From Rhipicephalus microplus (lineage: Eukaryota > Arthropoda > Arachnida > Ixodida > Ixodidae): 64,000 bases of DNA. The DNA is taken from NCBI RefSeq assembly GCF_043290135.1, contig NC_134703.1:110384005-110448004 (forward strand). Reading direction: 5' to 3'. The notes under the pieces were generated by a model. It did not search any database. It had not been told where the DNA came from and saw only the letters and a list, made by a program, of their open reading frames with translations. Numbering within the stretch: position 1 is the first letter of the stretch; the number at the start of each line of letters is the position of its first letter. Made by a program: the position numbers and the translations under genes. This document shows, in pieces, positions 32,327 to 42,514 of the stretch.

Positions 32327-33643
32327 TTGGTGAAGGCGACACCAAGCCATAGTCGGCAAAGCACTGTTGTCTCGAGTCGAGAGAGTCCAGACGGAGGCCG
32401 GAGTCGACGAGACGTGTCCAGTCTACGCAGTCGCATGTGCCGTAAGCACTCGGTGTTCCACAGGGATTTTAATTCTGCATTAGCGATTTTTCGGATGGTC
32501 ATTGCAGCATCAGTTCTTGAATATGGTATAGATTTTTCTTCACCATCTTCGTGTGCTGATCGGGCAGCTGCATCGGCATGTTCGTTGCCCAATATGCCAC
32601 AGTGAATTGGAAGCCACTGAAACGTGATTCTGTGTCCTTTCTCGAAGAGGTGGTGAAGCAGCTCTCTAATTTCCAGAACTAGTTGTTCATGAGGTCCCCG
32701 GCGTAAGGCGAATATCAAACACTGTAGTGCTGCCTTAGAGTCCGTGAACACGCTTTATTTCTTGGCTTCTTGGTGTTTAATGACTTGAATTGCGCTACGT
32801 AGAGCAGCAAGTTCCGCAGCTGTCGATGATGTCTGGTGGGATAAACGAAACTTCACCGTTGTCGCTGTTGCAGGAAAGATCACCGACCCTGCAGACCCAT
32901 CCACTTTAGTTGAAGCCTCAGTATATAGATGAGTATGCTCACTGTATTTCTCATATAACAAGAGAAGAGAAAGCTGCTTTAGCGCTGGAGACGAGAGCCG
33001 GGCTTTTGACCCTATGCCTGGAACCGTGAGTTCAACATGTGCATAGGTCATACATACTCCATGGGGGAGTTGAAATCCTCGATGGAGTTGTATATCCCGT
33101 AGGAATGCGTGTGCGATATGACAAGACTGACTGGCAAAATAAGGCACGAGGTCGGGCTTCTGGCAGTGAAGCTTGATGATGGGCAGGGGCACGAGTAAGA
33201 TGCCTCACGTGTGCTCTGAGCACTTCCATCATGATATGCGTCTTTAGCGGGTAGTCATTAGCGATCTCGATTGTCTCTGCTGTTGATGAACATCGCGGTA
33301 GTCCCAGACAAACTCGGAGAGCCATAGCCTGGATACTTTCGAGAGTCCGAATGTTGGTTCTACAGGTGTTGGTCAACACAGGCAAACTGTAGCGCAAATA
33401 GCCAAGAAAAAGCGTCTTGCACAATTGCATCATTGCATGTACTGAAGTCCCCGAGGTTTTTCTTCCGAGATACTTGAATAAGTTAGCCATTTCTGTCAGC
33501 CTCTTCTTCAAGTGGGCCACATGTGGGCCCCAGCAGAGGTCTCTATCAATGAATACGCATAGAAATCTGTGCGTCCTGACATATGGTATGACTTGGCCAT
33601 CGATTGATATAACGTATGGTCTCATTGGCTTTGACCAAAGCTT
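32327..33643 (-). pseudogene. LINE ORF2 part: RT thumb to RNase H (inverted segment)
   Basis: Minus-strand frames give, in order, the RT C-terminal region (VRTHRFLCVFIDRDLCWG, 33032-33625), a linker, and an RNase H domain (LYTEASTKVDGSAG, TAAELAALRSAI, FTDSKAAL, GNEHADAAARSA). The residue usually aspartate in the first RNase H motif reads as glutamate. An in-frame TAA at about 32755 cuts RNase H, and a frame change lies near 33190. RNase H would remove the RNA strand during insertion. The clade looks I-like, judged by an RNase H and C-terminal knuckle after RT. Confidence 0.85.
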
Positions 33644-33899
33644 TCGCCTTCCGAATCGGCATGGAAGTGCTGCTTGCGGTTATTGCGGCAGCGATGAAAC
33701 TATAGAGCACGTTCTCTGTCACTGCCCTCGTTACAGCGCGCAAAGACGGCAACTAGCTGCTGCGTTAGCTCGCCTTGACGACAGACCTTTGTCTGAACAA
33801 TCAGTGCTGGAAAGACGACATGATTTGTGTGCTCACAGAAAATCAGTGAAGGCCTTACTGAACTTTTTGCGTGGCAGCGGCCTATTGTACAGACTGTAG
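33644..33899 (+). pseudogene. LINE ORF2 C-terminal zinc-knuckle tail (direct segment)
   Basis: Plus-strand frame with SFRLPNRHGSAACGYCGSDE and TIEHVLCHCPRY, a CCHC-type knuckle that ends ORF2 in this LINE group, then a helical tail ending FLRGSGLLYRL and a stop at 33899. A pyrimidine-rich 3' UTR with the motif AGGGTAGCAAACCGGATGC follows to 34071. Only the very end of ORF2 is in this orientation. Confidence 0.85.
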
Positions 33900-34082
33900 C
33901 ACCCCAGCTCCCCCCCCCCTTTTTTTTCGCGCGCGTCTATTTCCCTCTTCGTTTTCTTTCCAATCTTTCTTCCCCATTCCCCCTTCCCCTATTGCAGGGT
34001 AGCAAACCGGATGCTCCATTTTCTGGTTAACCTCCCTGCCTTTCCCTCATTTTATTCTCTCTCTCTCTTTCTCAGTCCTGTT

Positions 34083-35540
34083 AACCGTTTCTCGAGTGGG
34101 CTCTGACGTCGCACTTTTTAGACCGGTGTGTTTCCCTGCACAGACATGCATTGCGAAGCCTGACGAACGTTTTCGTGGCGTGTTAATATGATTGTTGGCG
34201 ACTCGAGAAACCTGTGTATTTAAGTGTTCGTGAATAACTGCAGGGTGAATATGTGATGCGCTTTGTGCACTGGATATTGTACGGCTTCTAATCCGTACGG
34301 CGGGGCGATGCTGGTGAATTTGCACGGCAGAGGGACCAAATTTGCGAGTGTTGTCGTTTAATTTCTAAGGACAACCGAAGAAGGAAATGAGAGCAGGTCG
34401 TTCTTAAGGCCGAATTCGACAACCGTTTTTTATTGTGACCCGAAGTTACGTGCGTTCGTCTTACATATTTATTTTATAGAAGGAAGGTGTACCGTGTGCT
34501 TTTGACTTGTTATTGTAAGCCTTAGCATTACAATATTAAAACCGCGTGGCAGTACGTTTTCAGAACAGGCGTTTTCCCTTGAGGGTCGGTAAAAATTTTG
34601 CTATAGGCGATAAGCGCAGTTGACTTTTTTGTTACTTCTGTTTACCTGGCTGAGAAAAAAAGGAAGAAATTTGGTTGCTTTATTTAGTGCTTCGGTTTTT
34701 TGTATATATTTTATTTCCGGTGTTACAATCACTTTATTCCGGTATTATAATTGTGCACCACTCTTGCTAGCACCTTAGCCTAATATGTTTCTTTAGAATT
34801 GAGATGCATGGAGACACTTACGGTGAAGCGCTTTCTTAAGTAATTGTCAAGTGTGTGAGCTCTACTTGAAGCTGTAATAATTAAAAACGACTGCCAAATA
34901 TATTAATCCAAGAACCAGCCGTAGGGTACAAGCGCCCATGGGGGCTAGGCTGTTTATTTAGAAACAGTACATACATTTTTTTAGGCCCTAGGTTATGTGA
35001 GCGACTGCACACCTCTGCAGAAAGTGCCAAAGCAAAAAAAAAAAGGAAATCGGTCGCTTCTTGTGTCGCTCACAAGGCATTTTTGTGAAACGAGATATTT
35101 TGTTTTCCTCTTGCATTGATCATCACCCTGATATGGTGTTGAATGACATACTTCCGGCCGCAGCACACACTCTCCTCGATATCGTGTCTATAAAGACAGA
35201 TGCTCAAAAGAGTACAGATAAAACGGCAGACACTTGGCAAATGAATAGAACCAGTTTTTCTACATGTTTTTGTTGTATTTCTGCGTGTGCTTGCGTGCGT
35301 GTGAGTGTAAATAAATGAAGAATGAATTAGGTTTTCCTTATATTATTGTCGCTTTGTTGGCTCATCAAATTTAGCTTCTTAGATCAACCGCACGTTCGAT
35401 AGCGTACAATCTGACATTAGAGTGGAAGAAATCACTCACAGGTAAATTTCCAAGTGGCTGCAAGCGTGATACATCCCTTCAACCAGCGTCTTTTTGTTTT
35501 ACGGAAAAGCGGAATAAATATGTTAAGCATGTAACTTGAT
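34083..35540. other. No supportable feature
   Basis: AT-rich intergenic-looking sequence with no domain, SINE or LTR that I could recognise. Confidence 0.5.
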
Positions 35541-35833
35541 GATGATGATGATGATGATGATGAATCCACAGACATGGCTCGTACCCACTCAGGGGGATTG
35601 GCCAAGAATCGATGACTTAATTAGGTAAGTTTTTTTTTTAATATCGAAACCACCCACCAGAAAAAACAATGAAAAAAAATAAAGACACCCTAGTCAGAAT
35701 GAATGGAATGCAATAGTTGCTTGTCACTCGTGCAGATAAGACAACTATTCATTACCTTGAATAAGAATCAGGATAGTTAAACAATGCTCTTGTGTTCGTT
35801 GGAATTATTATTATTTTTTTGCATGATTAATAA

Positions 35834-36378
35834 TCACGCAATTAAAAGCTTAATTCTTTTACTTTCATTCAGGTACTTGCAAACTGCGTAGAAAACGTTC
35901 TCGTGGCTGAAGCCCAGATCGTAAGCACCGAAGGAAAGTATGTTTTCTGCAGATAAGTTCAACCGTAGGCTAGCGAATGGGAGGGCTAAGAATGTTTTTC
36001 TAAGCAATTTGTATCGGCGACATAATAAAAAATAGTGCTCTATTTTTTCCAATTCTGAACAAAAGTTGCATAGTGGTGATATTGCCAGACCAGCCCTATG
36101 TGAATAGAAATTTAACGGGGGGACACGACATCGAAATCTGGTTATTATGGTTTCCAACTGTTTTGTAGGACACCAGTGACTTTTCCATGGAAATCTTAAG
36201 TGAGTAAATTCTGCTGTTGACAATATTGCTTCCATAGCGTCTGCACTGAGCGCAAGCTTTCTGTATCTTGTCGCCGTTATAGTGGCCACTTCGGGAAGGA
36301 CTGATAGTACTGGCCCTTCCAATGCTGCTCGTGCTAGAGAGTCGGCGATTTCATTTACTTCTAAGCCGCAATGACCGG
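35834..36378 (-). pseudogene. LINE ORF2 C-terminus
   Basis: The frame at 35834-36322 has FRCRVPPLNFYSHRAG and the knuckle CNFCSELEKIEHYFLLC, then a helical end. Read back across 36323-36378 it gives the last RNase H motif NEIADSLARA. Removing the inserted element and one ACCGG reconnects it to the RNase H fragment at 42515. No stop was seen in this part, so the LINE may have been young when interrupted. Confidence 0.85.
36374..36378. repeat. Target duplication ACCGG, left copy
   Basis: ACCGG immediately before the 5' LTR; matching copy at 42515-42519. Confidence 0.9.
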
Positions 36379-37149
36379 TGTGATATGTGTCGTGCGCGAA
36401 GCTTCAAAGTGCGCGCCATTCAAAGTGCGCGCCATACAAAGTGCGCGCTTGAAGCAGACAACGACGAAGGTAGCACGAGCGCTGAGTAGCGTGGCGGCGA
36501 AGGTACGAGAAGGAACGAGGAAGACGGGGCTCTCGACTCGGCCGTTGGGTTCCGGACCCGAGCCTAGTAACAGTCGAGCCCGGCCTACCTGCCACGTTCT
36601 ACCTGCCACGGCCGTGCGTCGCTGACGTGCTGCGGCTTCAAAGCATCCTGTGCTTGAGGACATGCGGAGCTGTCGGGCTACGGGCACGAGTTCCAGCAGA
36701 GGTGTCCGGCCGGGACGCGGCCGGTGGTAGTGCCTGGTCTACCGTGCCAACTGGTCCACCTCGTCTATCGTGCGAGCAACGCGGAGCTGTCGGGCTACGG
36801 GCACGAGCTCCAGCGGATGTGTCCAGCCGCGACGCGGCTGCGGTGGCGGAGCCTACCCATCAACTAGTCGCCTGGTTGACCGTGCGGACAACGCGAGCCA
36901 GCTCAAGACGTAGCAACGAACCTCGGTGAGACCGACCTCATGTCTTGTGTCCATGCTAAAAGGAGGGACGGCTAGCTTAGGACTTTGATAGTTCACAGAG
37001 ATAGTGAAGGATTCTTTAAATAGCCTGTCCATGTTATGTGTGTTCGTTTTTTGTGTGTATAAAGTGTGGCGTACAAACGGCCTCGTCTTTTCGTGGGAGT
37101 CTGGGGCGACGGCTCGGACACCCATTAACTAAGAACCTGCAATGTAACA
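36379..37149 (+). repeat. 5' LTR (771 bp)
   Basis: Offset from the 3' copy is exactly 5365 throughout. It contains direct repeats around GGAGCTGTCGGGCTACGGGC and a TATAAAG at 37058-37064 that could be the promoter TATA box. The open frames inside it are LTR sequence, not genes. Confidence 0.95.
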
Positions 37150-37150
37150 C

Positions 37151-37168
37151 TGGCGTCCGCTGCGACAG
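37151..37168 (+). promoter_or_regulatory. Primer-binding-site candidate
   Basis: TGGCGTCCGCTGCGACAG begins one base after the LTR. TGG fits the CCA end of a tRNA; the tRNA was not identified. Confidence 0.6.
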
Positions 37169-37219
37169 GACGAGGCCATTTGTATCGCTTGAGTGAGGCT
37201 GACGATTAGTGAGGAAAAG

Positions 37220-40200
37220 ATGAGCTCGACAGATTTAATGGCGTTGGCCATGCGCATGGGTTTGGAAGGTGCCGAATTGAAAACTTGGATTGATGAGCGA
37301 GAAGCTCGAGCTCGTGAGGAAAGGGCGGCAGAAAGAGAGGCGAAGAAGGAACAAATGCAGTTGCAATTACAAGTAGAGGAGCAGGCCCAAAGGACGATCC
37401 AATTGCGCCTTCAACTGACTCAGACTGAAACCGCCAGAGAGCCTGTCGGGGCAGACATAGGTCGATCATCAAGGGTGTCTTCCAACGTCAATCCTCATAA
37501 TTTTATACCAGGATTTGATGAAAACCGGGATGACCTAGATGCGTACTTAAAAAGGTTTGAGAATGTGGCGACAGGGCAAGAGTGGCCTAGAGACAAGTGG
37601 GCCACGGCTCTGAGTTTGTGCCTAAGCGGAGAAGCGCTAAAAGTGTTTGGTCGCCTATCCCCTGAAGATGCACTTGATTACGAGAAAGTGAAACTGGCTC
37701 TATTTCAGCGATTTCGCTTCACAGCGGAAGGGTACCGTGAGAAGTTCCGGCACAGTAAGCCTCAAGAGGGAGAAACCGGCCGGCAGTACGCTGCACGATT
37801 AATGAGTTTTTTCGACCGATGGGTGGAAATGTCGAAAGTAGACAAAGAATACGCGTCAGTTCGTGACCTGATTGTAGCTGAACAGTTCATCAGTAAGTGT
37901 CATGATCGAGTGGCGCTCTTTTTGCGTGAAAAGAATTGCCGTAAACTTGAAGAAATGGCTGAAGCGGCAGATCAGTTTTTAGAGGCACAGCGACAGTCTA
38001 ACCTGCTTGTTTTCCGAGAAAAGGCTGAAAACGGCATGGCTGTGAAAAGTGGGAGCACGACCTCAAAAACTTCAGTGCAATGTTTTGTTTGCAACAAAAT
38101 CGGCCATAAAGCCTCAGATTGTCGCGCTCGGACGAAGCAACCTTACTGTGGGCATTGTCGTAGGGCAGGACACGATACCCAAGTTTGCACCAAGAAACCC
38201 GCCACGTATAAAAAGGCTTCATGTATATTGTCCGAAGAGAACTCTAAAGACAATGATAACGCATCCGGCGGCGGGCCCGAGAATAATGTGTCGGGGGCAG
38301 TAAACACGCGACAAATGGCAACGAAATATCAGATGCCAGTTCTCCAGGGTCTCCTATTTGGTAAGCCTGTCTCGGTTCTTCGGGATACAGGAAGTAACAC
38401 GACGGTTGTGCGACGTTCCCTCGTGCCCGACGAAGTGCTGACAGGAGCTATGACGACAGTATTTTTAGCCGATGGGAGCAGAATAAAAGTTCCCGAAGCA
38501 AAAGTGGAGATATTTTCGCCCTATTTTTCTGGCACGGTGATCGTTAAATGCATGACTTCCCCATTGTATGACGTCATCGTGGGAAACGTGCCAGGATCCC
38601 GTGATCCCAATGATCCAGATAGCAGGTGGAGCGAGGGACTGTCGGAAAGGAAGACGAAGTCTAAAAGCGTCAAGGAGAGATTAGGGGTGATGAAAGCAGA
38701 TCGCTACGAGAAACCAATGATCAGCGTAGTCAAGAATTCAAGTACTTCGTTGGATTCGGTGAAAGCAACCGCTTTGAATATCAACCAACGAATCCTCAAG
38801 ATTGAGCAGGCGGAGGACAAGAGCCTAGATCTCTGTAGGAACAAAGTTGGGCAGGTGTTTTTTGGGAGAGGATCGACAGAATATTCGTTTGTTATGCAAA
38901 AGGGAGTTTTATATCGCCATTATCGGTTATCCTCCGGCAAGATAGTACAGCAGGTAGTTGTTCCTCGCAAACTGCGGAGCCAAGTACTGCAGCTAGCTCA
39001 TGAAAGTCTGATGGCGGGCCATCAAGGCATCAAGAGGACAATTGACCGAGTACTAGGATCATTCTATTGGCCAGGAGTTCAGGAAGAAGTAAAGAGATAC
39101 GTGCGATCCTGTGACACTTGCCAAAGAGCATATCCAAAGGGTAAAGTAGGCAAGGCGCCTCTGGGCGTAATGCCGTTGATCGACACCCCTTTCGAGCGAG
39201 TGGCAATCGATATTATCGGTCCTTTAAAACCTGTGTCGAGAAACGGAAACCGCTACATATTGACCATGGTGGACTTCGCCACGCGCTACCCGGACGCGGT
39301 GGCCCTGCCAGCAATCGATTCGGCGACAGTAACAGAGGGCCTGGTGGAGATGTTCTCACGCGTAGGATTCCCGCGTGAAATTCTATGTGATCAAGCATCT
39401 TGTTTTACTTCCGAACTGATGAAAGAAGTCAACGAGTTACTGGCCATTAAGCACCTCAGTTCTACACCTTATCATCCTATGTGTAACGGGTTGGTGGAAC
39501 GATTTAACGGTACGTTAAAACAGATGTTGCGGAAGCTCTGCCAGGAGGAACCAAAATCCTGGGATCGGTTGCTTGCCCCACTCCTTTTTGCCTATCGTGA
39601 AGTGCCTCAGACCAGCACGGGATTTTCTCCCTTCGAACTTATTTACGGGCGTGACGTCAGAGGACCACTTAGTTTGTTAAAAGAATTATGGATTGGAGAA
39701 CACATCGGCGACGAGGCGAAGACAACTTACGGATATGTATTGGATCTGCGAGATCGTCTTGAAAAAACACTGCAGTTGGCTCATGAGAACTTGACACGAG
39801 CAAGAAAATCACAGAAGCAATACTATGATCGGCGAAGCACGAAACGTCAGCTTGAAGTAGGCGACCGGGCCCTTATTCTACTCCCTACTACGGAAAATAA
39901 ATTACTCATGCAATGGAAAGGACCTTTTAAGGTCACAGGGAAAAAGGGCAGTCATGACTACTGGTTGGACTTGGGACGTGACACCAAGTTGTTCCACATC
40001 AACATGTTAAAGCGTTACGAGGATCGCGAACCGGAGAGGTTTACACAAACAGCGTCATTCGTAGTGATGGAAGAAGAGGAGGCAGATTCACCTATACCAG
40101 TTTACACCATTGACCAAAGGACTGGGGTGGAGACAATTAATATAGGTGAAGGGCTGGCTGAAGAGGAAGCTGCTGAGCTCCATCGGATTCTGACCAAATA

Positions 40201-41524
40201 CCAAGATGTGTTTTCCGAAATGCCAGGAAAGACCAATTTGCTGGAATGCCCGCTTCGACTGACAACACCGGATCCGATTTGCACTCCGCAGTACCCACTA
40301 CCACTGGCGATGAAAGAAGTGGTTGAAAAGGAAGTTCGAGATATGTTCAAGCTCGGGGTGATTGAGCGATCCAATTCGCCATACAATTCCCCCTTGGTGC
40401 TAATTAAGAAGCCAGATCAAACTTATCGGACATGCATAGACTTTCGTCGCATCAACGAGGTGTTGATATCAGATGCTGAACCCATACCACGGACGGATAT
40501 GATGTTCGCAGAGGTTGGGACCAAGAGGTTTTTCTCGAAATTCGATCTTACCAAAGGATACTGGCAAGTTCCACTGGAACCGGAGTCGAGATCGGTAACC
40601 GCATTTTCAACTCAGACCGGACATTACCACTTTATCTACATGCCATTTGGAATCAAAACTGCGTCTGCAGTGTTCACGCGTTTGATGAGAACACTTCTCC
40701 AAGGCCTCCCGAACGTAGCGCATTATATAGACGATGTTCTCATCGCTACTATGACATGGAAAGAGCATTTAGACACATTGCAGCAATTCCTGCACAGAGT
40801 GAGAGAAGCAGGATTGACTATCAAACCCCAGAAGTGCGAAATCGCTATGACTTCCGTCGTATTTTTAGGCCATCGTTTAGGAGGAGGGACCATCCGAGCA
40901 GTGGATAGTACTGTCGAGAAGATTGCCAATGCACAAAAACCTCAAACAAAGAAGCAGCTTCGATCGTTTCTTGGATTGGCTGGATATTACCGCGATATGA
41001 TTCCCCATTATGCGGAGAAAGCTCAGCCTCTCACCGAACTAACTAGGAAAAAGGAGAGAAATAAGATTTGTTGGAATCCTGAAAGAGAGGCGGCATTCGA
41101 AACACTTAAGCAAGCCCTTGCTTCTGGACCAATTGTAAAGGCTCCTGATCCGGAGCGAAGGTTTGTACTTCGGTCGGACGCGTCTGACACCTGCATCGGA
41201 GCGATATTAATGCAGGAACATGACGGATTGTTACACCCTGTATCTTATGCAAGCCGCCAGTTGCTGCCCCGGGAAAAGAATTACTCTACCGTAGAGAGGG
41301 AGTGTTTGGCATTGGTATGGGCGGTACAGAGGTTTCACATTTTTTTGTATGGGAACCAGTTTGTTGTACAAACAGATCACCAACCTCTACAGTACTTAGC
41401 CCGAGCCAAACACTTGAACAGTAGGGTCCTGAGGTGGAGCCTGGCATTGCAAGAATACTCATTTAGCATTCAGCATATAAAAGGGTCGGAGAATACCGGT
41501 GCGGACTTCATGAGTAGATTGTGA
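37220..41524 (+). CDS. gag-pol: Gag-Pol polyprotein, order Gag-PR-IN-RT-RNase H
   Basis: One 1434-codon frame. I start at the ATG at 37220 (MSSTDLMALAM); the frame opens a little earlier without an ATG. After a charged coiled coil (about residues 30-75) comes a SCAN-like capsid region, then two zinc knuckles (CFVCNKIGHKASDC from residue 288, CGHCRRAGHDTQVC from residue 310). Protease DTG is at residues 389-391. Integrase follows at once: HHCC finger (H594 to C634), then D664, D724 and E760 with DD35E spacing, and a GPF motif. RT with YIDD (residues 1169-1172) and RNase H (D1320, E1359, D1386) come last. Gag and Pol are fused with no stop or frameshift. No defect was seen. Confidence 0.95.
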   Translation: MSSTDLMALAMRMGLEGAELKTWIDEREARAREERAAEREAKKEQMQLQLQVEEQAQRTIQLRLQLTQTETAREPVGADIGRSSRVSSNVNPHNFIPGFDENRDDLDAYLKRFENVATGQEWPRDKWATALSLCLSGEALKVFGRLSPEDALDYEKVKLALFQRFRFTAEGYREKFRHSKPQEGETGRQYAARLMSFFDRWVEMSKVDKEYASVRDLIVAEQFISKCHDRVALFLREKNCRKLEEMAEAADQFLEAQRQSNLLVFREKAENGMAVKSGSTTSKTSVQCFVCNKIGHKASDCRARTKQPYCGHCRRAGHDTQVCTKKPATYKKASCILSEENSKDNDNASGGGPENNVSGAVNTRQMATKYQMPVLQGLLFGKPVSVLRDTGSNTTVVRRSLVPDEVLTGAMTTVFLADGSRIKVPEAKVEIFSPYFSGTVIVKCMTSPLYDVIVGNVPGSRDPNDPDSRWSEGLSERKTKSKSVKERLGVMKADRYEKPMISVVKNSSTSLDSVKATALNINQRILKIEQAEDKSLDLCRNKVGQVFFGRGSTEYSFVMQKGVLYRHYRLSSGKIVQQVVVPRKLRSQVLQLAHESLMAGHQGIKRTIDRVLGSFYWPGVQEEVKRYVRSCDTCQRAYPKGKVGKAPLGVMPLIDTPFERVAIDIIGPLKPVSRNGNRYILTMVDFATRYPDAVALPAIDSATVTEGLVEMFSRVGFPREILCDQASCFTSELMKEVNELLAIKHLSSTPYHPMCNGLVERFNGTLKQMLRKLCQEEPKSWDRLLAPLLFAYREVPQTSTGFSPFELIYGRDVRGPLSLLKELWIGEHIGDEAKTTYGYVLDLRDRLEKTLQLAHENLTRARKSQKQYYDRRSTKRQLEVGDRALILLPTTENKLLMQWKGPFKVTGKKGSHDYWLDLGRDTKLFHINMLKRYEDREPERFTQTASFVVMEEEEADSPIPVYTIDQRTGVETINIGEGLAEEEAAELHRILTKYQDVFSEMPGKTNLLECPLRLTTPDPICTPQYPLPLAMKEVVEKEVRDMFKLGVIERSNSPYNSPLVLIKKPDQTYRTCIDFRRINEVLISDAEPIPRTDMMFAEVGTKRFFSKFDLTKGYWQVPLEPESRSVTAFSTQTGHYHFIYMPFGIKTASAVFTRLMRTLLQGLPNVAHYIDDVLIATMTWKEHLDTLQQFLHRVREAGLTIKPQKCEIAMTSVVFLGHRLGGGTIRAVDSTVEKIANAQKPQTKKQLRSFLGLAGYYRDMIPHYAEKAQPLTELTRKKERNKICWNPEREAAFETLKQALASGPIVKAPDPERRFVLRSDASDTCIGAILMQEHDGLLHPVSYASRQLLPREKNYSTVERECLALVWAVQRFHIFLYGNQFVVQTDHQPLQYLARAKHLNSRVLRWSLALQEYSFSIQHIKGSENTGADFMSRL

Positions 41525-41730
41525 GCCAAGAGTTCGGACTTCATGCACTGTGATATTGGGTGTTGGACACTCGAAGTATGTCAGTGTATTTAACGGTGTT
41601 CTTGTGTATTTAGTAAATATTGGACCTCGACATGTGAACTATACAGAGGACATATACAGTGAAGCGGCTTACAGACCGCGCACGTGTCAGCAGTTTTTTT
41701 TTTTAAAAAAAAGAAAAAAAAAACTCATTT

Positions 41731-41743
41731 AAGGGGGGGCTTT
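41731..41743 (+). promoter_or_regulatory. Polypurine tract
   Basis: AAGGGGGGGC immediately before the 3' LTR, the expected plus-strand priming site. An A-rich stretch at 41703-41723 precedes it. Confidence 0.75.
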
Positions 41744-42514
41744 TGTGATATGTGTCGTGCGCGAAGCTTCAAAGTGCGCGCCATTCAAAGTGCGCGCCAT
41801 ACAAAGTGCGCGCTTGAAGCAGACAACGACGAAGGTAGCACGAGCGCTGAGTAGCGTGGCGGCGAAGGTACGAGAAGGAACGAGGAAGACGGGGCTCTCG
41901 ACTCGGCCGTTGGGTTCCGGACCCGAGCCTAGTAACAGTCGAGCCCGGCCTACCTGCCACGTTCTACCTGCCACGGCCGTGCGTCGCTGACGTGCTGCGG
42001 CTTCAAAGCATCCTGTGCTTGAGGACATGCGGAGCTGTCGGGCTACGGGCACGAGTTCCAGCAGAGGTGTCCGGCCGGGACGCGGCCGGTGGTAGTGCCT
42101 GGTCTACCGTGCCAACTGGTCCACCTCGTCTATCGTGCGAGCAACGCGGAGCTGTCGGGCTACGGGCACGAGCTCCAGCGGATGTGTCCAGCCGCGACGC
42201 GGCTGCGGTGGCGGAGCCTACCCATCAACTAGTCGCCTGGTTGACCGTGCGGACAACGCGAGCCAGCTCAAGACGTAGCAACGAACCTCGGTGAGACCGA
42301 CCTCATGTCTTGTGTCCATGCTAAAAGGAGGGACGGCTAGCTTAGGACTTTGATAGTTCACAGAGATAGTGAAGGATTCTTTAAATAGCCTGTCCATGTT
42401 ATGTGTGTTCGTTTTTTGTGTGTATAAAGTGTGGCGTACAAACGGCCTCGTCTTTTCGTGGGAGTCTGGGGCGACGGCTCGGACACCCATTAACTAAGAA
42501 CCTGCAATGTAACA
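41744..42514 (+). repeat. 3' LTR (771 bp)
   Basis: Identical by eye to 36379-37149. Followed by ACCGG at 42515-42519. Confidence 0.95.

Larger units (their letters stand above)
32327..34071 (+). mobile_element. LINE insertion with 5' inversion (twin priming)
   Basis: One 1745-bp insertion flanked by exact TCAGTCCTGTT at 32316-32326 and 34072-34082. The left part (32327 to about 33643) is inverted and the right part (about 33644-34071) is direct, ending in the LINE 3' UTR. The breakpoints are adjacent in the element: the inverted part stops at the GVAFTK motif and the direct part starts at SFRLPN, which normally follows it. This is the signature of twin-primed reverse transcription. Confidence 0.9.
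35541..36378 (-). mobile_element. I-like LINE, 3' part, with (ATC)n tail
   Basis: Right-to-left: the end of RNase H (GLEVNEIADSLARAAL near 36330-36370), the ORF2 C-terminus, and a 3' UTR ending GGGTACGAGCCAT and a GAT-type repeat at 35541-35566. The same family's 3' end (GGGTACGAGCCAT, but with an AAC tail) closes the nested LINE at 57879. The upstream half is at 42515-43245; the Gmr1-like element lies between. Confidence 0.85.
36379..42514 (+). mobile_element. Complete Gmr1-like LTR retrotransposon (IN before RT)
   Basis: 6136 bp with two 771-bp LTRs (TGTGATATG...TGTAACA) that look identical by eye, a 5-bp ACCGG target duplication, a primer-site candidate at 37151, one long gag-pol frame and a polypurine tract. 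The domain order is gag, protease, integrase, RT, RNase H. The integrase and RT are of Ty3/gypsy type in the Ty1/copia order, which defines the Gmr1-like group. All catalytic residues checked are present. Confidence 0.95.

Noticed and set aside
33417..33899. Single plus-strand gene of 160 codons across 33417-33899
   Set aside because: Its first part is antisense to the inverted LINE segment; only 33644-33899 is real LINE coding sequence.
36361..37125. Open frames of 60-108 codons on both strands, repeated exactly at 41729-42490
   Set aside because: They lie in the two LTR copies of the Gmr1-like element; no protein motif.
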